A DNA stretch of 64,000 bases. Source: Bufo bufo (taxonomy: Eukaryota > Chordata > Amphibia > Anura > Bufonidae). The notes beneath the pieces were generated by a model that was not told the DNA's origin, made no database searches, and saw only the letters and a program-made list of their open reading frames with translations. Positions 12,078 through 22,424 of this stretch are shown here, one piece after another. The stretch lies in NCBI RefSeq assembly GCF_905171765.1, contig NC_053391.1:155615565-155679564 (forward strand), written 5' to 3'. Position 1 is the stretch's first letter. Each line of letters begins with the position of its first letter. The translations under genes were made by a program, and so were the position numbers.

Positions 12078-12471
12078 CACCCCCCCATCATTGGTGGCAG
12101 CAGAGAGTTCCGATCGGTTACCATGGCAGCCAAGACGCTACTGCAGTCCTGGCTGCCATGGTTACTTAGTAATTGTAGAAGCATTATACTTACCTGCAAT
12201 GTCTGTGACCGGCCGGGCGCTCCTCCTACTGGTAAGTGAAAGGTCTGTGCTATAAGCAATGCGCCGCACAGACCTTTCACTTACCAGTAGGAGGAGCGCC
12301 CGGCCGGTCACAGACATCGCAGGTAAGTATAATCCTTCTAAAATTGCTAAGTAACCATGGCAGCCAGGACTGCAGTAGCGTCTTGGCTGCCATGGTAACC
12401 AATCGGAGCCCCAGCGATTAAACTGGGACTCCGATCGGAACTCTCCGCTGCCACCAATGATGGGGGGGGGG
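12078..12471. repeat. Long palindrome
   Basis: Left arm 12078-12250 and right arm 12266-12471 are inverted copies around a 15-base loop at 12251-12265. The inner stem (CTCCTACTGGTAAGTGAAAG and inverse) appears perfect. The right arm carries an extra block of about 30 bases near 12400-12440. Antiparallel open frames here simply read the palindrome from each side. Confidence 0.85.
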
Positions 12472-13180
12472 TTTAATTAGGGGGAGGAAGGGAGGGGGGC
12501 CGCACTGGCCACCAATGTATATAATACTAGGGAGGGAGGGAGGGGCGTTCCCATGGTGATGGGGACGTTTCAAGTTAAAATATAGCATCGGATTGGAGAA
12601 AACTCCGATCCGATGGTATATTAATAGGGACTCCTGACTTTACATTGAAAGTCAATGGGGGACGGATCTGTTTGCAATTGCACCATATTGTGTCAACGTC
12701 AAACGGATCCGTCCCCATTGACTTGCATTGTAAGTCAGGACGGATCCGTTTGGCTCCGCACGGCCAGGCGGACACCCGAACGCTGCAAGCTGCGTTCAGG
12801 TGTCCGCCTGCTGAGCGGAACGGAGGCCAAACGGTGCCATACTGATGCATTCTGAGCGGATCCGCATCCATTCAGAATGCATTGGGGCTGTACGGATCCG
12901 TTCGGGGCCGCTTGTGAGAGCCTTCAAACGGAACTCACAAGCGGAACCCCGAACGCAAGTGTGAAAGTAGCCGCATAATTATCGATTCTATCTTCGATAG
13001 AGCGAATATAGAGGAGACGGTACACAAGCCTCACTTATTCAAGCTTAGGCTTAAGATCGAAATCGATATTTAGCCCGCTCGGTTTCAGCGTGTCCATTTT
13101 ATATATCCACTCCACTTCTTTATGATTAATCCCAGATAAGCATTGTCCTTAAATTCCACACCTGAAGGGAGTGGTATTAT

Positions 13181-13220
13181 CGCTCCTGACGAAGCTGACT
13201 GGCGAAACCTAGGTCGGGTG
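13181..13220 (+). ncRNA. Hammerhead-like ribozyme motif, right arm
   Basis: CTGACGA at 13186-13192, an extra A, a short stem II (GC against GC around a TGACTG-like loop), GAAA at 13204-13207, a minimal stem III, and GTC ending at 13215. Stem I pairs 13181-13185 with 13216-13220 (C-G, U-G, C-G, G-U, C-G). This is the inverted partner of the motif at 10835-10874. The core residues fit a type I hammerhead of the minimal kind reported in Penelope-like elements. Confidence 0.55.
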
Positions 13221-13782
13221 CTACACGAGGAACTATTATATGTTTTATGCCTTTTAACATATATACGATTTTGTAAGTATAATAAATACTTTTGGGAAAC
13301 CAATCCTGTCGGAACTTCACTATTGTACGCCACAATTTCATTACAACGGTTTTTGGATGCCAATTGGTGTATCGACCCCTGGATTCAATGTGTGGCTGCA
13401 TTGTGAGAAGCTTGATAACCTGATTTATCTCTGGTTGGACGGACTCCTGTGCACTGGGCAGCGCGACCACCATTTACTTTCGCTTGAACTTTATGTGAAC
13501 TTGACCCACGTCACTCGGTGGACTTGCAGCGCCGATAAGTACCCTATAACACATTAAGAGACATTCCTTTTTATTTTATTTTTCGATAAGTGGTTGGTGC
13601 CAGTGAGCCTCAAGCACAGCCTGGTGGTGTGCGATAATGGGCGAAATCTTGTAGCAGCTCTGGGCCTAGCCTGGTTTAATGCACATGCCTTGCCTGGCGC
13701 ATGTGCTGAATTTGGTGGTGCAGAAATTTCTTAAAAATTACCCTAATATGTCAGGGGCTTAGAGTTCTAAAATTCGTATTTA

Positions 13783-14888
13783 ACCCCTTAAAGACTGGGC
13801 TCATTTTCACCTTAAGGGCCAGGCCATTTTTTGCAAATCTGACCAGTGTCACTTTATGTGGGAATAACTTTAAAACGCTTTTACTTATCCAGGCCATTCT
13901 GAGATAGTTTTTTTGTCACATATTGTACTTCATGACACTGGTAAAATGGAGTCAAAAAAATTCATTTTTATTTATAAAGAAGTACCAAATTTACCAAAAA
14001 TTTGGAAAAATTATCAAATTTCCAAGTTTCAATTAATCTACTTCTATAATACATAGTAATACCTCCAAAAAATAGTTACTAATTTACATTCCCCATATGT
14101 CTACTTCATGTATGGATCATTTTGGGAATGTCATTTTATTTTTTGGGGATGTTACAAGGCTTAGAAGTTTAGAAGCAAATCAGCGAAATAAAAAAAACAC
14201 TTTTTAAGGACCAGTTCAGGTCTGAAGTCACTTTGTGAGGCTTACATAATAGAAACCACCCAAAATGACCCCATTCTAGAAACTACACCCCTCAAGGTAT
14301 TCAAAACTGATTTTACAAACTTTTCTAACCCTTTAGGTGTTCCACAAGAGTTAAAATTTCAGAATTTCAATATTTTGGCAAATTTTCAATTTTAATCCAT
14401 TTTTTCAAGTAACAAAGCAAGGGCCCCCCTGATGCACCCCTAGAGTAGAAACTACATAAAAGTGACCCCATCTAAGAAACTACACCCCTCAAGGTATTCA
14501 AAACTGATTTTACAAACTTTGTTAACCCTTTAGGTGTTCCACAAGAGTTATGTCATATAGATGACATTTCAGAATTTAGATTTCTTGGCAAATTTTCCAT
14601 TTTAATCCATTTTTTCAAGTAACAAAGCAAGGGTTAACAGCCAAACAAAACTTAATATTCATTGCCCTGATTCTGTAGTTAATAGAAACACTCCATATGT
14701 GGTCGTAAACTGCTGTTCGACCAAACGGCAGGGCGCAGAAGGAAAGGAACGCCATATGGTTTTTGGACGGCAGATTTTGCTGGACTGGTTTATTTACACC
14801 ATGTCCCATTTGAAGCCCCCCCGATGCACCCGTAGAGTAGAAACTCCATAAAAGTGACCCCATTTTGGAAACTATGGGATAAGGTGGC
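13783..14888. mobile_element. TTAA-bounded repeat fragment, possibly piggyBac-like
   Basis: It begins TTAACCCCTTAAAGACTGGG, similar in style to the TTAACCACTT ends of the piggyBac-like elements in this window. It contains an internal direct repeat (about 14278-14356 and 14477-14552) with CTACACCCCTCAAGGTATTC and CCCTTTAGGTGTTCCACAAG. The other end is not clear, so it is a fragment. No transposase frame is present. Confidence 0.5.
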
Positions 14889-14929
14889 AGTTTTGTTGGG
14901 ATTATTATTAGGGTACATATTGTCATAAG

Positions 14930-15130
14930 ACTCATAGTCTAATATTCTTGTCAGAAGACTATAAAAACCAATAGATGGCGCTATTGAGTTTTGAACAGCG
15001 CCATCTATTGGTTTCATAGTCTTCTGACAAAACTATTAGTCTACTTTTGTCATAAGACTGTGAAACCAATAGAAGGCGCTGTTCATAACTCAATATCGCC
15101 ATCTATTGGTTTTCATAGTCTTATGACAGC
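14930..15130. repeat. Twin tandem hairpins
   Basis: Two consecutive hairpins, about 14957-15025 and 15051-15128, share the stem AAACCAATAGATGGCGCT-type and its inverse, with short TTGAGTTTTGAAC or GTTCATAACTCAA loops. The outer flanks GTCATAAGACT also repeat in inverted form. Confidence 0.8.
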
Positions 15131-15580
15131 TGAAAAACAAGGCAGATTCTGCTCATTTGCATGTCTTTCCCATATTTCCATGTTTATGCAAATTAGTTTT
15201 TACATGACAACTGTATGGAAAGGTTATTGAATATTTTGTTAGGACAATCAGAAAACATTTTGTCGCCCTAATGATATTGATCTAGGTGTGCATGTCCACC
15301 CAAGCCATCCAACAGATGCAAAATAACTTTGAGGTTTACTGGTTCTCAGTCAGATAAGAGCTGGTTTGGAATATCTCATAGTGCACAAGGCTGCTATTGT
15401 AACGTATGTTGGCTGTTATCTGTCTCATGGATAGATTGATGGCTTGCACATACCTGGCTTTTGGCATATAGCCTTTGTGTGGTTGTCTATTGTATGTTGT
15501 ATATAATAGGACTCTAAGACGCATCCAGCTATCCTCTTAATGCTGTTTCCAAAAATTTTGATAGGGTTTTAAAAATAAAT
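15131..15580. other. Unassigned stretch
   Basis: I see no gene or named repeat here. The right part of the outer hAT element begins somewhere near 15540. Confidence 0.4.
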
Positions 15581-16020
15581 AAATTATGAGCCAGACACCC
15601 TCTTCTCTTCTAAGCAGGGGGTTCCTGGGGTTCTCCCATTGACTTCCATTGTGCTCGGGTGCTCGGTAGAACACACGAGCACTTTGGTGCTCGCTCAACA
15701 CTAATGAGGAGCCCTTCCCTTGATGATGTATTTGCTTAAAGGGCTACTCCAGGAAATAAGAAAAGGAAAATACTTAAATAGTAGTGATGAGCGAGCATGC
15801 TCGGCCGAATATCTGTTCGGCTCGGGCATCGCTATGCTCGGCACATGGTGGTACTCGACCGAGTACCACATGTGCTCAAGCGCAATGCTCGAGTCTCCTC
15901 CCCGCACGTTTTGCAGGTTTTAAGCAGCCAATAAAGGTGAAGGTAAGTACTGCCCTAACTTCTAATGCCAGTAGCCATGTTGGCTGCTGACATTACAGTG
16001 ATTGGCTGTCCGGAAAGCAT

Positions 16021-16046
16021 CATCGGGTGCTATATAGCACCCGATG
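16021..16046. promoter_or_regulatory. 26-bp perfect palindrome around a TATA core
   Basis: CGGGTGCTATATAGCACCCG (with three further paired bases on each side) is perfectly self-complementary and centred on TATATA. It sits at the position where hAT copies A and C have their TATA box, upstream of the leader array and transposase. It may be a promoter that can also form a cruciform. This is inference from sequence only. Confidence 0.5.
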
Positions 16047-16379
16047 ACGCATGTTCGGCTCAGACGTAGACAGGGAGAGCAGTGCGTAGGAAGGGAAAGA
16101 AAGAGTTGGGAGTGAAATTCACAGGTTTTTTTCTGAGAAAGCTTTTCCAAGACCCAAAAGTCCTTTTAAGGACTACTGTGTGTGTTTTTTAGAGCAGCAA
16201 TCTATTTACCTGCAGTCTCAGGGACAGTGTGGATAAAGGGACAGGGAGAGAAATGTTCTGTTTTTACTACCAAAAGCTTTTCGAAAGGCCCCAAAGTCCT
16301 TTTAAGGACCACTGTGTGTGTTTGACAGCAGCAAGATATTTTTATTTTATACCTATTAGTGACATATGCTCTACATCAT

Positions 16380-16800
16380 CCGCAGACTGTGTCTTTAATA
16401 ATCTGGGCCACATCTAGTGTCCATATTGTGTGGCTTTGTGTACAAAAACACTGAACTACATCTGCAAACAGTGTCTGCATTACAAATTCCAAAAATCTGG
16501 GCCTTATATTGTGTCCATAATCTGTGGTGTTCTGTAACCAAAACTGTACTACATCATAAAACAGTGTCTGTATTGCAAATTCCAATAATCTGGGCCTAAT
16601 GTAGTGTCCATAATTTGTGGGTTTCTGTGACATATACTGTCCTGCATCCGAAAACTGTATCTGTATTGCAAATTCCAATACTATGGGCCTAATAGAGTGT
16701 CCATAATCTGTGGGTTTCTGTGACATATACTGTCCTGCATCCGAAAACGGTGTCTTTAGCGGAGAGTAAAACAATCTGCGCCACATCTAGTGACAAAACC
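16380..16800 (+). repeat. About 93-bp leader array, four to five units
   Basis: Units share AGTGTCTGTATTGCAAATTC, AATCTGGGCC, GTGTCCATAATCTGTGG and ACTGTCCTGCATCCGAAAAC. The array lies between the TATA palindrome and the transposase start of hAT copy B and is unrelated in sequence to the arrays of copies A and C. Confidence 0.85.
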
Positions 16801-16806
16801 ATTAAT

Positions 16807-19800
16807 ATAAAGGCGAGCACTAATGGACAGGGAAGTGGGCGTGATGCTGATGGTGCACGCAAATGCTGTGGCCCTTGGCGCAATGAAACTGTGCCTGCAG
16901 CCAGTGCACCAGAAAAAAAAAACACCCACCGTACCCAGCTTCATGTCCAACTTAGCTGGGCAGCGCAGGACAACACTGTCCAAGTCAGACCAGTGCGAAC
17001 AGTTGGTCGGTTGGATTGCTGAAGATAATGCTTCCAGTCGGTTAAGCACCAGCCTCTCTTCCACCAAGTCCAGTCTTTGTAGCCAAGAGTCTGTTCAACC
17101 GAATCCTCACTCTGATCATCCTTCCTCCCAACATGTAGAGGCTTGCCAAACGAGTGATCCCACACTCGGATATTCGGAGGAGCTCTTTCCAGCGCCACTA
17201 TTAGATTTGGCCCTCACACCCAGCACGCTTGAAGAGGGACCTGATATATTGTGCCCTGATTCTCAACCTCTTGAGCCTTCACAGTCTCAAGAACATGACG
17301 GTAGTGAACGGCAATCATTCATTCACGAGGTGGATGATGATGAGACACAGTTGTCAATCACTGAGGTTGTGGTTAGGTCAAGTCAGTAGGATGAGCAGAG
17401 TGAGGAAGTGGAAGAGGAGGTGGTGGACGATGAGGTCACTGACGCAACATGGGAAGGTGAAAAGCTGAGCGAGGACAGCAGAACAGAGGGGGAGGGATCA
17501 GCAGCACCGCAACATGCTGAAAGATGCAGTGGGGTTGCAAATGGGAGAAGTCGGCCCACCACAAACAGGCTCGCAACCGTTACACTGAGCACCCCATCCG
17601 TAAAGCTACCTTGCCAAGGGGTAGGTGTTCCGCAGTATGGCGCTTTTTTGAGAAAAGTGCAGACGACAAAAGAGTTGTAGTTTGCAACCTGTGCCCTACC
17701 AAAATGAGCCAGGGAGTGAACACTAGCAACCTCACCACCACCAGCATGATCCGCCACATGGCATCCAAGCACCCTAATAAGTGGGCCAAACGCCTGGGTC
17801 CACAATCTGGGTCTGCGGGTCACACCACTGCCTCCTCTTCCCCTGTGTTACGCACTGCTGGCCAATCCCCTGTCGAAGGCGCAGGCCCGGATGCCCCTCG
17901 CCCTGCACCTGGACCTTCGCCTGAACTATCAGCAACAACATCCACTTCCCTGTCCCAGCGCAGCGTCCAAATGTCCATAACACAGTCATTTGAATGCAAG
18001 CGCAAATACACACCCACCCACCCACAGGCCATAGCAGTAAATGGCAACTGGCCCTTGAAATGTTGCCAGTTAAGCTTGTGAACACTAAGGTCTTCCGCAG
18101 CCTGATGTCGGTGGCCGTCCCTCAGCACGCAGTTCCCAGCCTCCACTATTTTTCACGGTGTGCCGTGCCCGCCTTACACCAGCATTTGTCCAAGAACATC
18201 ACCCGTGCCCTTACCAATGCACTTACTGGGAAGGTCCACTTCACCACGGACACATGGCCAAGTGCTGGTGGCCAGGAACGCTACATTTCTCTGACCACAC
18301 ACCGGGTGAATGTTGTGGAGGCTGGGAGTGAGTCGTACACTGGAATGGCACAGGTGCTACCCACGCCCAGGATTGTGGGCCGTACGTCCATCAGGGTCTC
18401 CTCCAGCAGCTATGTTACTGGCTCCATGTCACAGCCTATGGTGTGCGCTGTGACACTGTTGCTACAGTTGCAGTTGCCCGCGGCAACGTGTTGCTGTGTG
18501 TGCATGCGGTGGCAGTGTCTCGGCCTTCTGGGTGATTGCTGTGACATGGTTGCCACGCATGTTGTTGCCTGCGGCAACGTGTAGCTTTCCATGCTTGTGT
18601 GTGCACTTCCCCTTTAAGTGGCTTCCTCCCCTTGTCTGGTGTTGGAAGGGTTAACTCCCTTCCTAGTGTTTTAACACTGGGTTTATGTGTGTGTGGGTGT
18701 GGCTGCTTGGGCTATTTAGCCTCTGCTGGATGCCTCAAGCTTGGGGGTACTCCAGCAATGGTGTATGCTGGAGCTATCTTCCTGGCATATTCCATCTGTC
18801 CAGTGAGGGCCACCCTTGTGGTCATAGAAGATGTTTTTATGGTGTCTTATGTTTATTGCAGCTATGGGTGTCCTGGGTTCCTGTGTGGTTTGTGGTGTGT
18901 GCTGTGTCCTTAATGTTTGTGTGGACACCAGCACTTGTGCACGGGTTCCAGTCAGTGTGTCTGTGGCAGGTAAGTGTGTTACTGATCTCGCTTACCTGCC
19001 ATCTCTATAGCTGCATGTGTTCCCCTCTCCTTGCAGTCTGGCCTCAGATAGAGACTCCTGTTCCTCCATTACTGGGATGAACAGGTTGTCTCTCCCCTGC
19101 TCCTAAGTGAGGGATTACCAGGGCGACTTAGGGTTTCTAGGTATCCTGAGTATGAGTCGTCCTACCATCGGGGTCCACTCATACAGTGAGGAGTCAGGGA
19201 GAGGATTAGGGACGCAGTAGGAGGTGACCTGCTCCCTAATTACTCCTTTTGGCCAGGCTGATCCCCTTTTTCCCTTTGACACCGCATGGTGGGGAGTTTC
19301 CCTCACTCCCCGTCGTGACACTCCCACTTCTCCTCCTCCGCCATCTCCTCCTCAACTTCCACCTCCAGCAGCAGTAAGCTATCAGTCGCTAGCTGGAAGC
19401 AGTGTAGCACTGCTGTGGGTAAGTGTCAACAGGCCGTGCTGAAGCTGATCTGCTTAGGGGACAAACAGCACACCACCGCAGAGCTGTGGCAGGGTATAAG
19501 GGACCAAACCGAGCTGCGGCTCTCGTCACTCAACCTACAACCAGGCATGGTTGTGTCTGAAAGTGGGCGTAACTTGGTGGCAGCTTTGGAGATCGGCAAC
19601 CTGACACACATCCCATGCCTAGGCCACGTCTTAAACTTAGTGGTTCAGCGGTTTATCAAAACCTACCCCAATTTGCCAGAGCTACTAGTGAAGGTGCGCC
19701 GCGTGTGTGCCAATTTCCGCAAGTCATCCACAGCTTCAGCCGGTCTGTCAACGCTGCAGCAGCACGCGGCTTCCAGCTCACCGACTGTTGTGCGACGTGA

Positions 19801-19975
19801 GCATGCGCTGGAACTCTACGTTACACATGTTGGCCAGGCCTTGTGAGCAGCAGAGGGCAGTTGTGGAATACCAGCTGCAACATGGTCGTCGCCTTTCGAG
19901 TCAACTGCCACGATTCACAAGGAGGAGTGGGCATGGATGTCAGACCACTGTGAGGTTTTAAAAAACTTTGAATCC
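16807..19975 (+). pseudogene. hAT transposase, copy B (frameshifted, split by LTR)
   Basis: Homology to copy C begins at 16807, where the expected start ATG reads ATA. Domains in order: a basic N-terminus with CGPWRNETVPAA; PSFMSNLAGQRRTTLSKSDQ; an acidic linker with an in-frame TAG at 17387; a BED-type zinc finger (VVVCNLCPTK with RHMASKHP, about 17680-17775); the hAT block VHFTTDTWPSAGGQERYISL (about 18235-18300). A solo LTR then cuts the gene at 18427. Downstream, LGDKQHTTAELW, IPCLGHVLNLVVQRF and LLCDVSMRWNSTLHML continue the RNase H-like domain. At least four frameshifts are needed, and the C-terminal hATC domain is absent. Confidence 0.85.
18427..19320 (+). mobile_element. Solo LTR inside hAT transposase
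   Basis: It begins TGTCACAGCC and ends GTCGTGACA, with flanks CTCCA (18422-18426) and CTCCC (19321-19325), a 4-of-5 duplication. Internal order matches the LTR at 60487-61587: TTGCCTGCGGCAAC, CTTCCCCTTTAAGT, GGAAGGGTTAACTCCCTT, GACTCCTGTTCCTCC, GGAGGTGACCTGCTCCCTAA. A degenerate TATA (TATTTAG) lies near 18713. It has no internal retroviral genes, so it is a solo LTR. Confidence 0.75.
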
Positions 19976-20658
19976 TAATGTTTTGGATGATCAGATCAGC
20001 AAGCCCTTGCTCGAAATGTTTTTGAGGGTCACCAGCAGGCCGCCAATCATAATTTTTCAAGGGTGTGTATGATGCCCTCCTTTATATATAATAAAGGGTG
20101 TATTGTAGTGCCAGTTCCTTGTAATTTTTGCAGCCCTTTCACTTAGTGCATAGGCTTTATGAGTGTAGGAGTCCCACTACCTGAACAATTGTACCACAAT
20201 GTGAATGAGGCCCTCCTTTATGTGATATACAGGCTGTTTTGGAGTGCCTCTTGCTTGTAATTTTTTGCAGCACTTGCATTTTATATACAATTGAATATAC
20301 AGGAAAGAATGTTTCCTAACAATTTTTCCTGTAAAATTCATTTTTTGGTGGTTTTTTTGCGTATTTTTGTCAGTCTGTAAAAGTGGCGTACAACTCGGAG
20401 AACATGGTTCCCAGCAGCGACCTGGGAGTCCAAGATGCATCCAGACATTGTCCCCATACTGTTCCCGATCCATTTCGGTGGTGTTTCTGTCACTTTCTGA
20501 CCTTTTCCGATGAACCAGGCTCCCTCCCCTCTTCAGAGCAGTGGGTGCCTGGTTGTCTCCCATTGACTTCCATTATACTGGGGTGCTCGGTCGAGCACAC
20601 GAATATAGCAATGTGTTCGGGCCGAACACCTGAATACTTAGGTGCTCGATCATCACTA

Positions 20659-21061
20659 GTTATCTCCAATCCTGGCAGTTGTAGCAGGAACAGAGCTGTG
20701 GAACTTCCCACCTGATAAGTAATTGCTTTAGAGCGCTGCGACTATCGGCATTAGCTGCTGAAGAGGGAAGACTAGGAGGAAAACCTAGTAGGAGTGCCAA
20801 AAGGGTCACAACCTTTTCCTCAAGCACCTTTTTGCACAAATATTTGCAACTTTTTGTCCTTTTCCACTATGCTCACTACTATAAAATGGGCAGAGCATAA
20901 GTGGAAGGGGTCTTCACAAGTTAACATTTAATATTATTCACACCAAGTAAAACTTAATATCTAGGCCAGCTTCTAAATGGCATAGATTTCCGATTCTGGC
21001 TCTCAGACTTGCTTAGGTCCATCCCATCTCTTTGACTGCTAAGCAGAACAAGACTGGGATA
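20659..21061. other. Unassigned stretch
   Basis: There is no recognisable gene or repeat in these 400 bases. Confidence 0.4.
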
Positions 21062-21666
21062 AGACTAGTTTCACATTAGCACATTGAGATCGAGCAGGCT
21101 GTTCCAGCAGGGAATAGCCTGCCGGGACTCACTGCATTTCAGCATGGCCAGAAGATACCACATCGCCGTCCAGCCTCATTCACTATAATGGGGACCAACA
21201 GAGATCCGACTGCAAGTCTTTTCGTCTGGCTGATTCTCAGCAAATTTGCCGGCTTGTAGCTGGCGGGTGTCAGGTAGCGTCAGTGTCATATCAAGGGGGG
21301 CAAAAGTGAAAGTAAATCTCGGCAACTGCTTAGATATGCTGAATCTTCTTCTTTTTATTTCGTATTTTATATAAGAGGTAACAACAACGCGTTTCGGCAC
21401 ACTGCCTTTTTCTACAGGTACATTCAACATGTGTTACATAGATATATATAGACAAATCAATTACAGGTGCAAGTGACGTCATCCACCCACTAATAGGCGG
21501 GTATTCACTACCCACCAATCAATCACCTACTTTCTATTCATCAAGAGGAGCACCAGAGAGTAAAGGATACCCAGTGCCAGAGAACAAAGATCAGCGAGTC
21601 TGCTGTGTCTAAATAGAAAAAAAGAGAAAGAAAGAAAGAAACACATTTCATTAGTGATACCATAAA

Positions 21667-22014
21667 TTACAGTCTAGCAACCTCATAATCACGGTTTAAA
21701 CCTCTTGGATACAATGTATCCAATGTATGTATCCAATAGGCTTCACAGCGGAGGAGGAGTTTTTTGATATCCCCTCCTCTCCTTGGTCTCATCACCTGTT
21801 CCAGGACCTGGAATCTTAACTGCGAAATTCTATGTCTGCTCTTATCAAAATGATAGGGTAGTGGTAATAGGAGATTTTTAGTCCTAATAGTGGACTTGTG
21901 TTTACAAATCCTGTCCCTCACTGTCTGCATCGTTTCTCCCACATACCCCAGGCCGCACGGACACTTAATCAAGTAAATAACGTTTTTCGATTCACAGGTA
22001 AAAAACCCTTTCAC
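21667..22014 (-). pseudogene. PLE GIY-YIG endonuclease domain, minus copy
   Basis: The 115-residue frame contains NVIYLIKCPCGLGYVGETMQ followed by RDRICKHKS. These are the GIY-YIG signature (here VIYLIKC and GYVGET), the CxC motif typical of Penelope endonucleases, and the conserved Arg. The reading continues to LRCEAYWIHTLDTLYPRGLN and a stop at 21667. In Penelope-like elements this domain lies at the C-terminus after a reverse transcriptase and nicks the target DNA. The reverse transcriptase is absent, so this is a 5'-truncated remnant. Confidence 0.85.
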
Positions 22015-22137
22015 TTTAAACGCTTGACCTGTGCGTGGGTGCTGAAATTCAGGGCCTTTGATAATATGGGAACACTGCAGTTAGTGAAGGCACGGAAACG
22101 TTCCGGTTTTCACGGTTCTCAATACATTTTCTCTAGG

Positions 22138-22424
22138 GCCTGGGGTATGTGGGAGAAACAATGCAGACAGTGAGGGACAGGATTTGTAAACACAAGTCCA
22201 CTATTAGGACTAAAAATCTCCTATTACCACTACCCTATCATTTTGATAAGAGCAGACATAGAATTTCGCAGTTAAGATTCCAGGTCCTGGAACAGGTGAT
22301 GAGACCAAGGAGAGGAGGGGATATCAAAAAACTCCTCCTCCGCTGTGAAGCCTATTGGATACATACATTGGATACTTTGTATCCAAGAGGTTTAAACCGT
22401 GATTATGAGGTTGCTAGACTGTAA
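22138..22424 (+). pseudogene. PLE GIY-YIG endonuclease domain, plus copy
   Basis: Inverted twin of the 21667-22014 frame, identical or nearly so from GETMQTVRDRICKHKS onward. It is truncated earlier, losing VIYLIKC, so it lacks the first catalytic tyrosine and cannot be active. The stop codon and the following 3' region match the minus copy. Confidence 0.85.

Larger units (their letters stand above)
11477..12972. mobile_element. 1.5-kb terminal-inverted-repeat element
   Basis: A perfect 24-base terminal inverted repeat, beginning GGCTACTTTCACACTTGCGT, lies at 11477-11500 and inverted at 12949-12972. Inside are a hairpin, a short GC-rich tandem array, a long palindrome and several GGATCCGT-type blocks. 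It has no coding capacity. A related truncated copy lies at 27362-27725. I could not identify a flanking target duplication, so the superfamily is unassigned. Confidence 0.7.
10590..13583. mobile_element. Penelope-like foldback insertion with 16-bp target duplication
   Basis: The insertion is flanked by CGATGAGTGGTTGGTG (10574-10589) and CGATAAGTGGTTGGTG (13584-13599), 15 of 16 identical, inside hAT coding sequence. Inverted arms of about 330 bases lie at 10592-10920 and 13136-13470. Each arm carries a hammerhead-like motif. The right end is T-rich. Inverted pairs, variable target duplications and hammerhead motifs in pseudo-LTRs are features known for Penelope-like retroelements; no reverse transcriptase is left here. 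A separate 1.5-kb element (11477-12972) is nested between the arms. Confidence 0.7.
5364..13765 (+). mobile_element. hAT copy A, broken, nested
   Basis: The left terminus TAGGGTTGAGTGAACCCG is at 5364. Inside are a TATA box (6395), a long tandem array, a transposase start (10072) and a transposase fragment that stops near 13765. I found no matching right terminus, so the right boundary is provisional and the copy is probably 3' truncated. A PLE insertion at 10590-13583 splits it. Confidence 0.6.
10072..13765 (+). pseudogene. hAT transposase, copy A (deleted and interrupted)
   Basis: Translation from the ATG at 10072 gives a basic N-terminus, MRRASNKGCGPGHGAAGG, homologous to MKKVSTKGRGSGR of copy C. 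The frame runs 145 codons. A second frame from about 10506 carries LGDKPHTAQELW, a motif shared with copy B, but the BED zinc finger and the first catalytic block that should lie between are missing. The gene is then cut by a 3-kb insertion. It resumes at 13584 with VVCDNGRNLVAALG, the hAT 'CDNGxNLV' region, and soon ends. No C-terminal dimerisation domain is present, so it cannot make a functional transposase. Confidence 0.75.
5160..15703 (+). mobile_element. Outer hAT-type element with perfect 8-bp target duplication
   Basis: The left end is TAGTGTTAAGCGAGCA and the right end, read inverted, is TAGTGTTGAGCGAGCA (15 of 16 identical). The element is flanked by a perfect 8-bp duplication ATGAGGAG at 5152-5159 and 15704-15711. 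An 8-bp duplication is the hallmark of hAT-superfamily insertion. Only the outer parts, about 5160-5363 and 15540-15703, look like the original short element; both carry a matched 'GGGTGTCTGG' / 'CCAGACACCC' block. The remaining 10 kb is later insertions. Confidence 0.85.
15782..20658 (+). mobile_element. hAT copy B, near full length
   Basis: The left end is TAGTGATGAGCGAGCATG and the right end, read inverted, is TAGTGATGATCGAGCACC. The copy contains a promoter-like palindrome, a five-unit leader array, a broken transposase and a solo LTR. The flanking octamers, TTAAATAG and GTTATCTC, do not match, so the two ends may come from different insertions or the duplication has decayed. From about 19976 to 20500 the C-terminal coding region is missing and only non-coding sequence is visible. 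Confidence 0.65.

Noticed and set aside
18449..19320. LTR start at TGTGACACTG (18449)
   Set aside because: Flanks for that start do not match. The start at 18427 (TGTCACAGCC) matches the family end and gives a 4-of-5 duplication.
15774..20666. 8-bp target duplication for hAT copy B
   Set aside because: The flanking octamers TTAAATAG and GTTATCTC do not match, so I do not claim a duplication here.
21376..21420. An active hammerhead in the 21.3-22.9 kb PLE pair
   Set aside because: The GAAACGCGTT half and a good stem II are present, but the core reads CTGTAGA or CTGTTGA instead of CUGANGA in both copies, so activity is unlikely.
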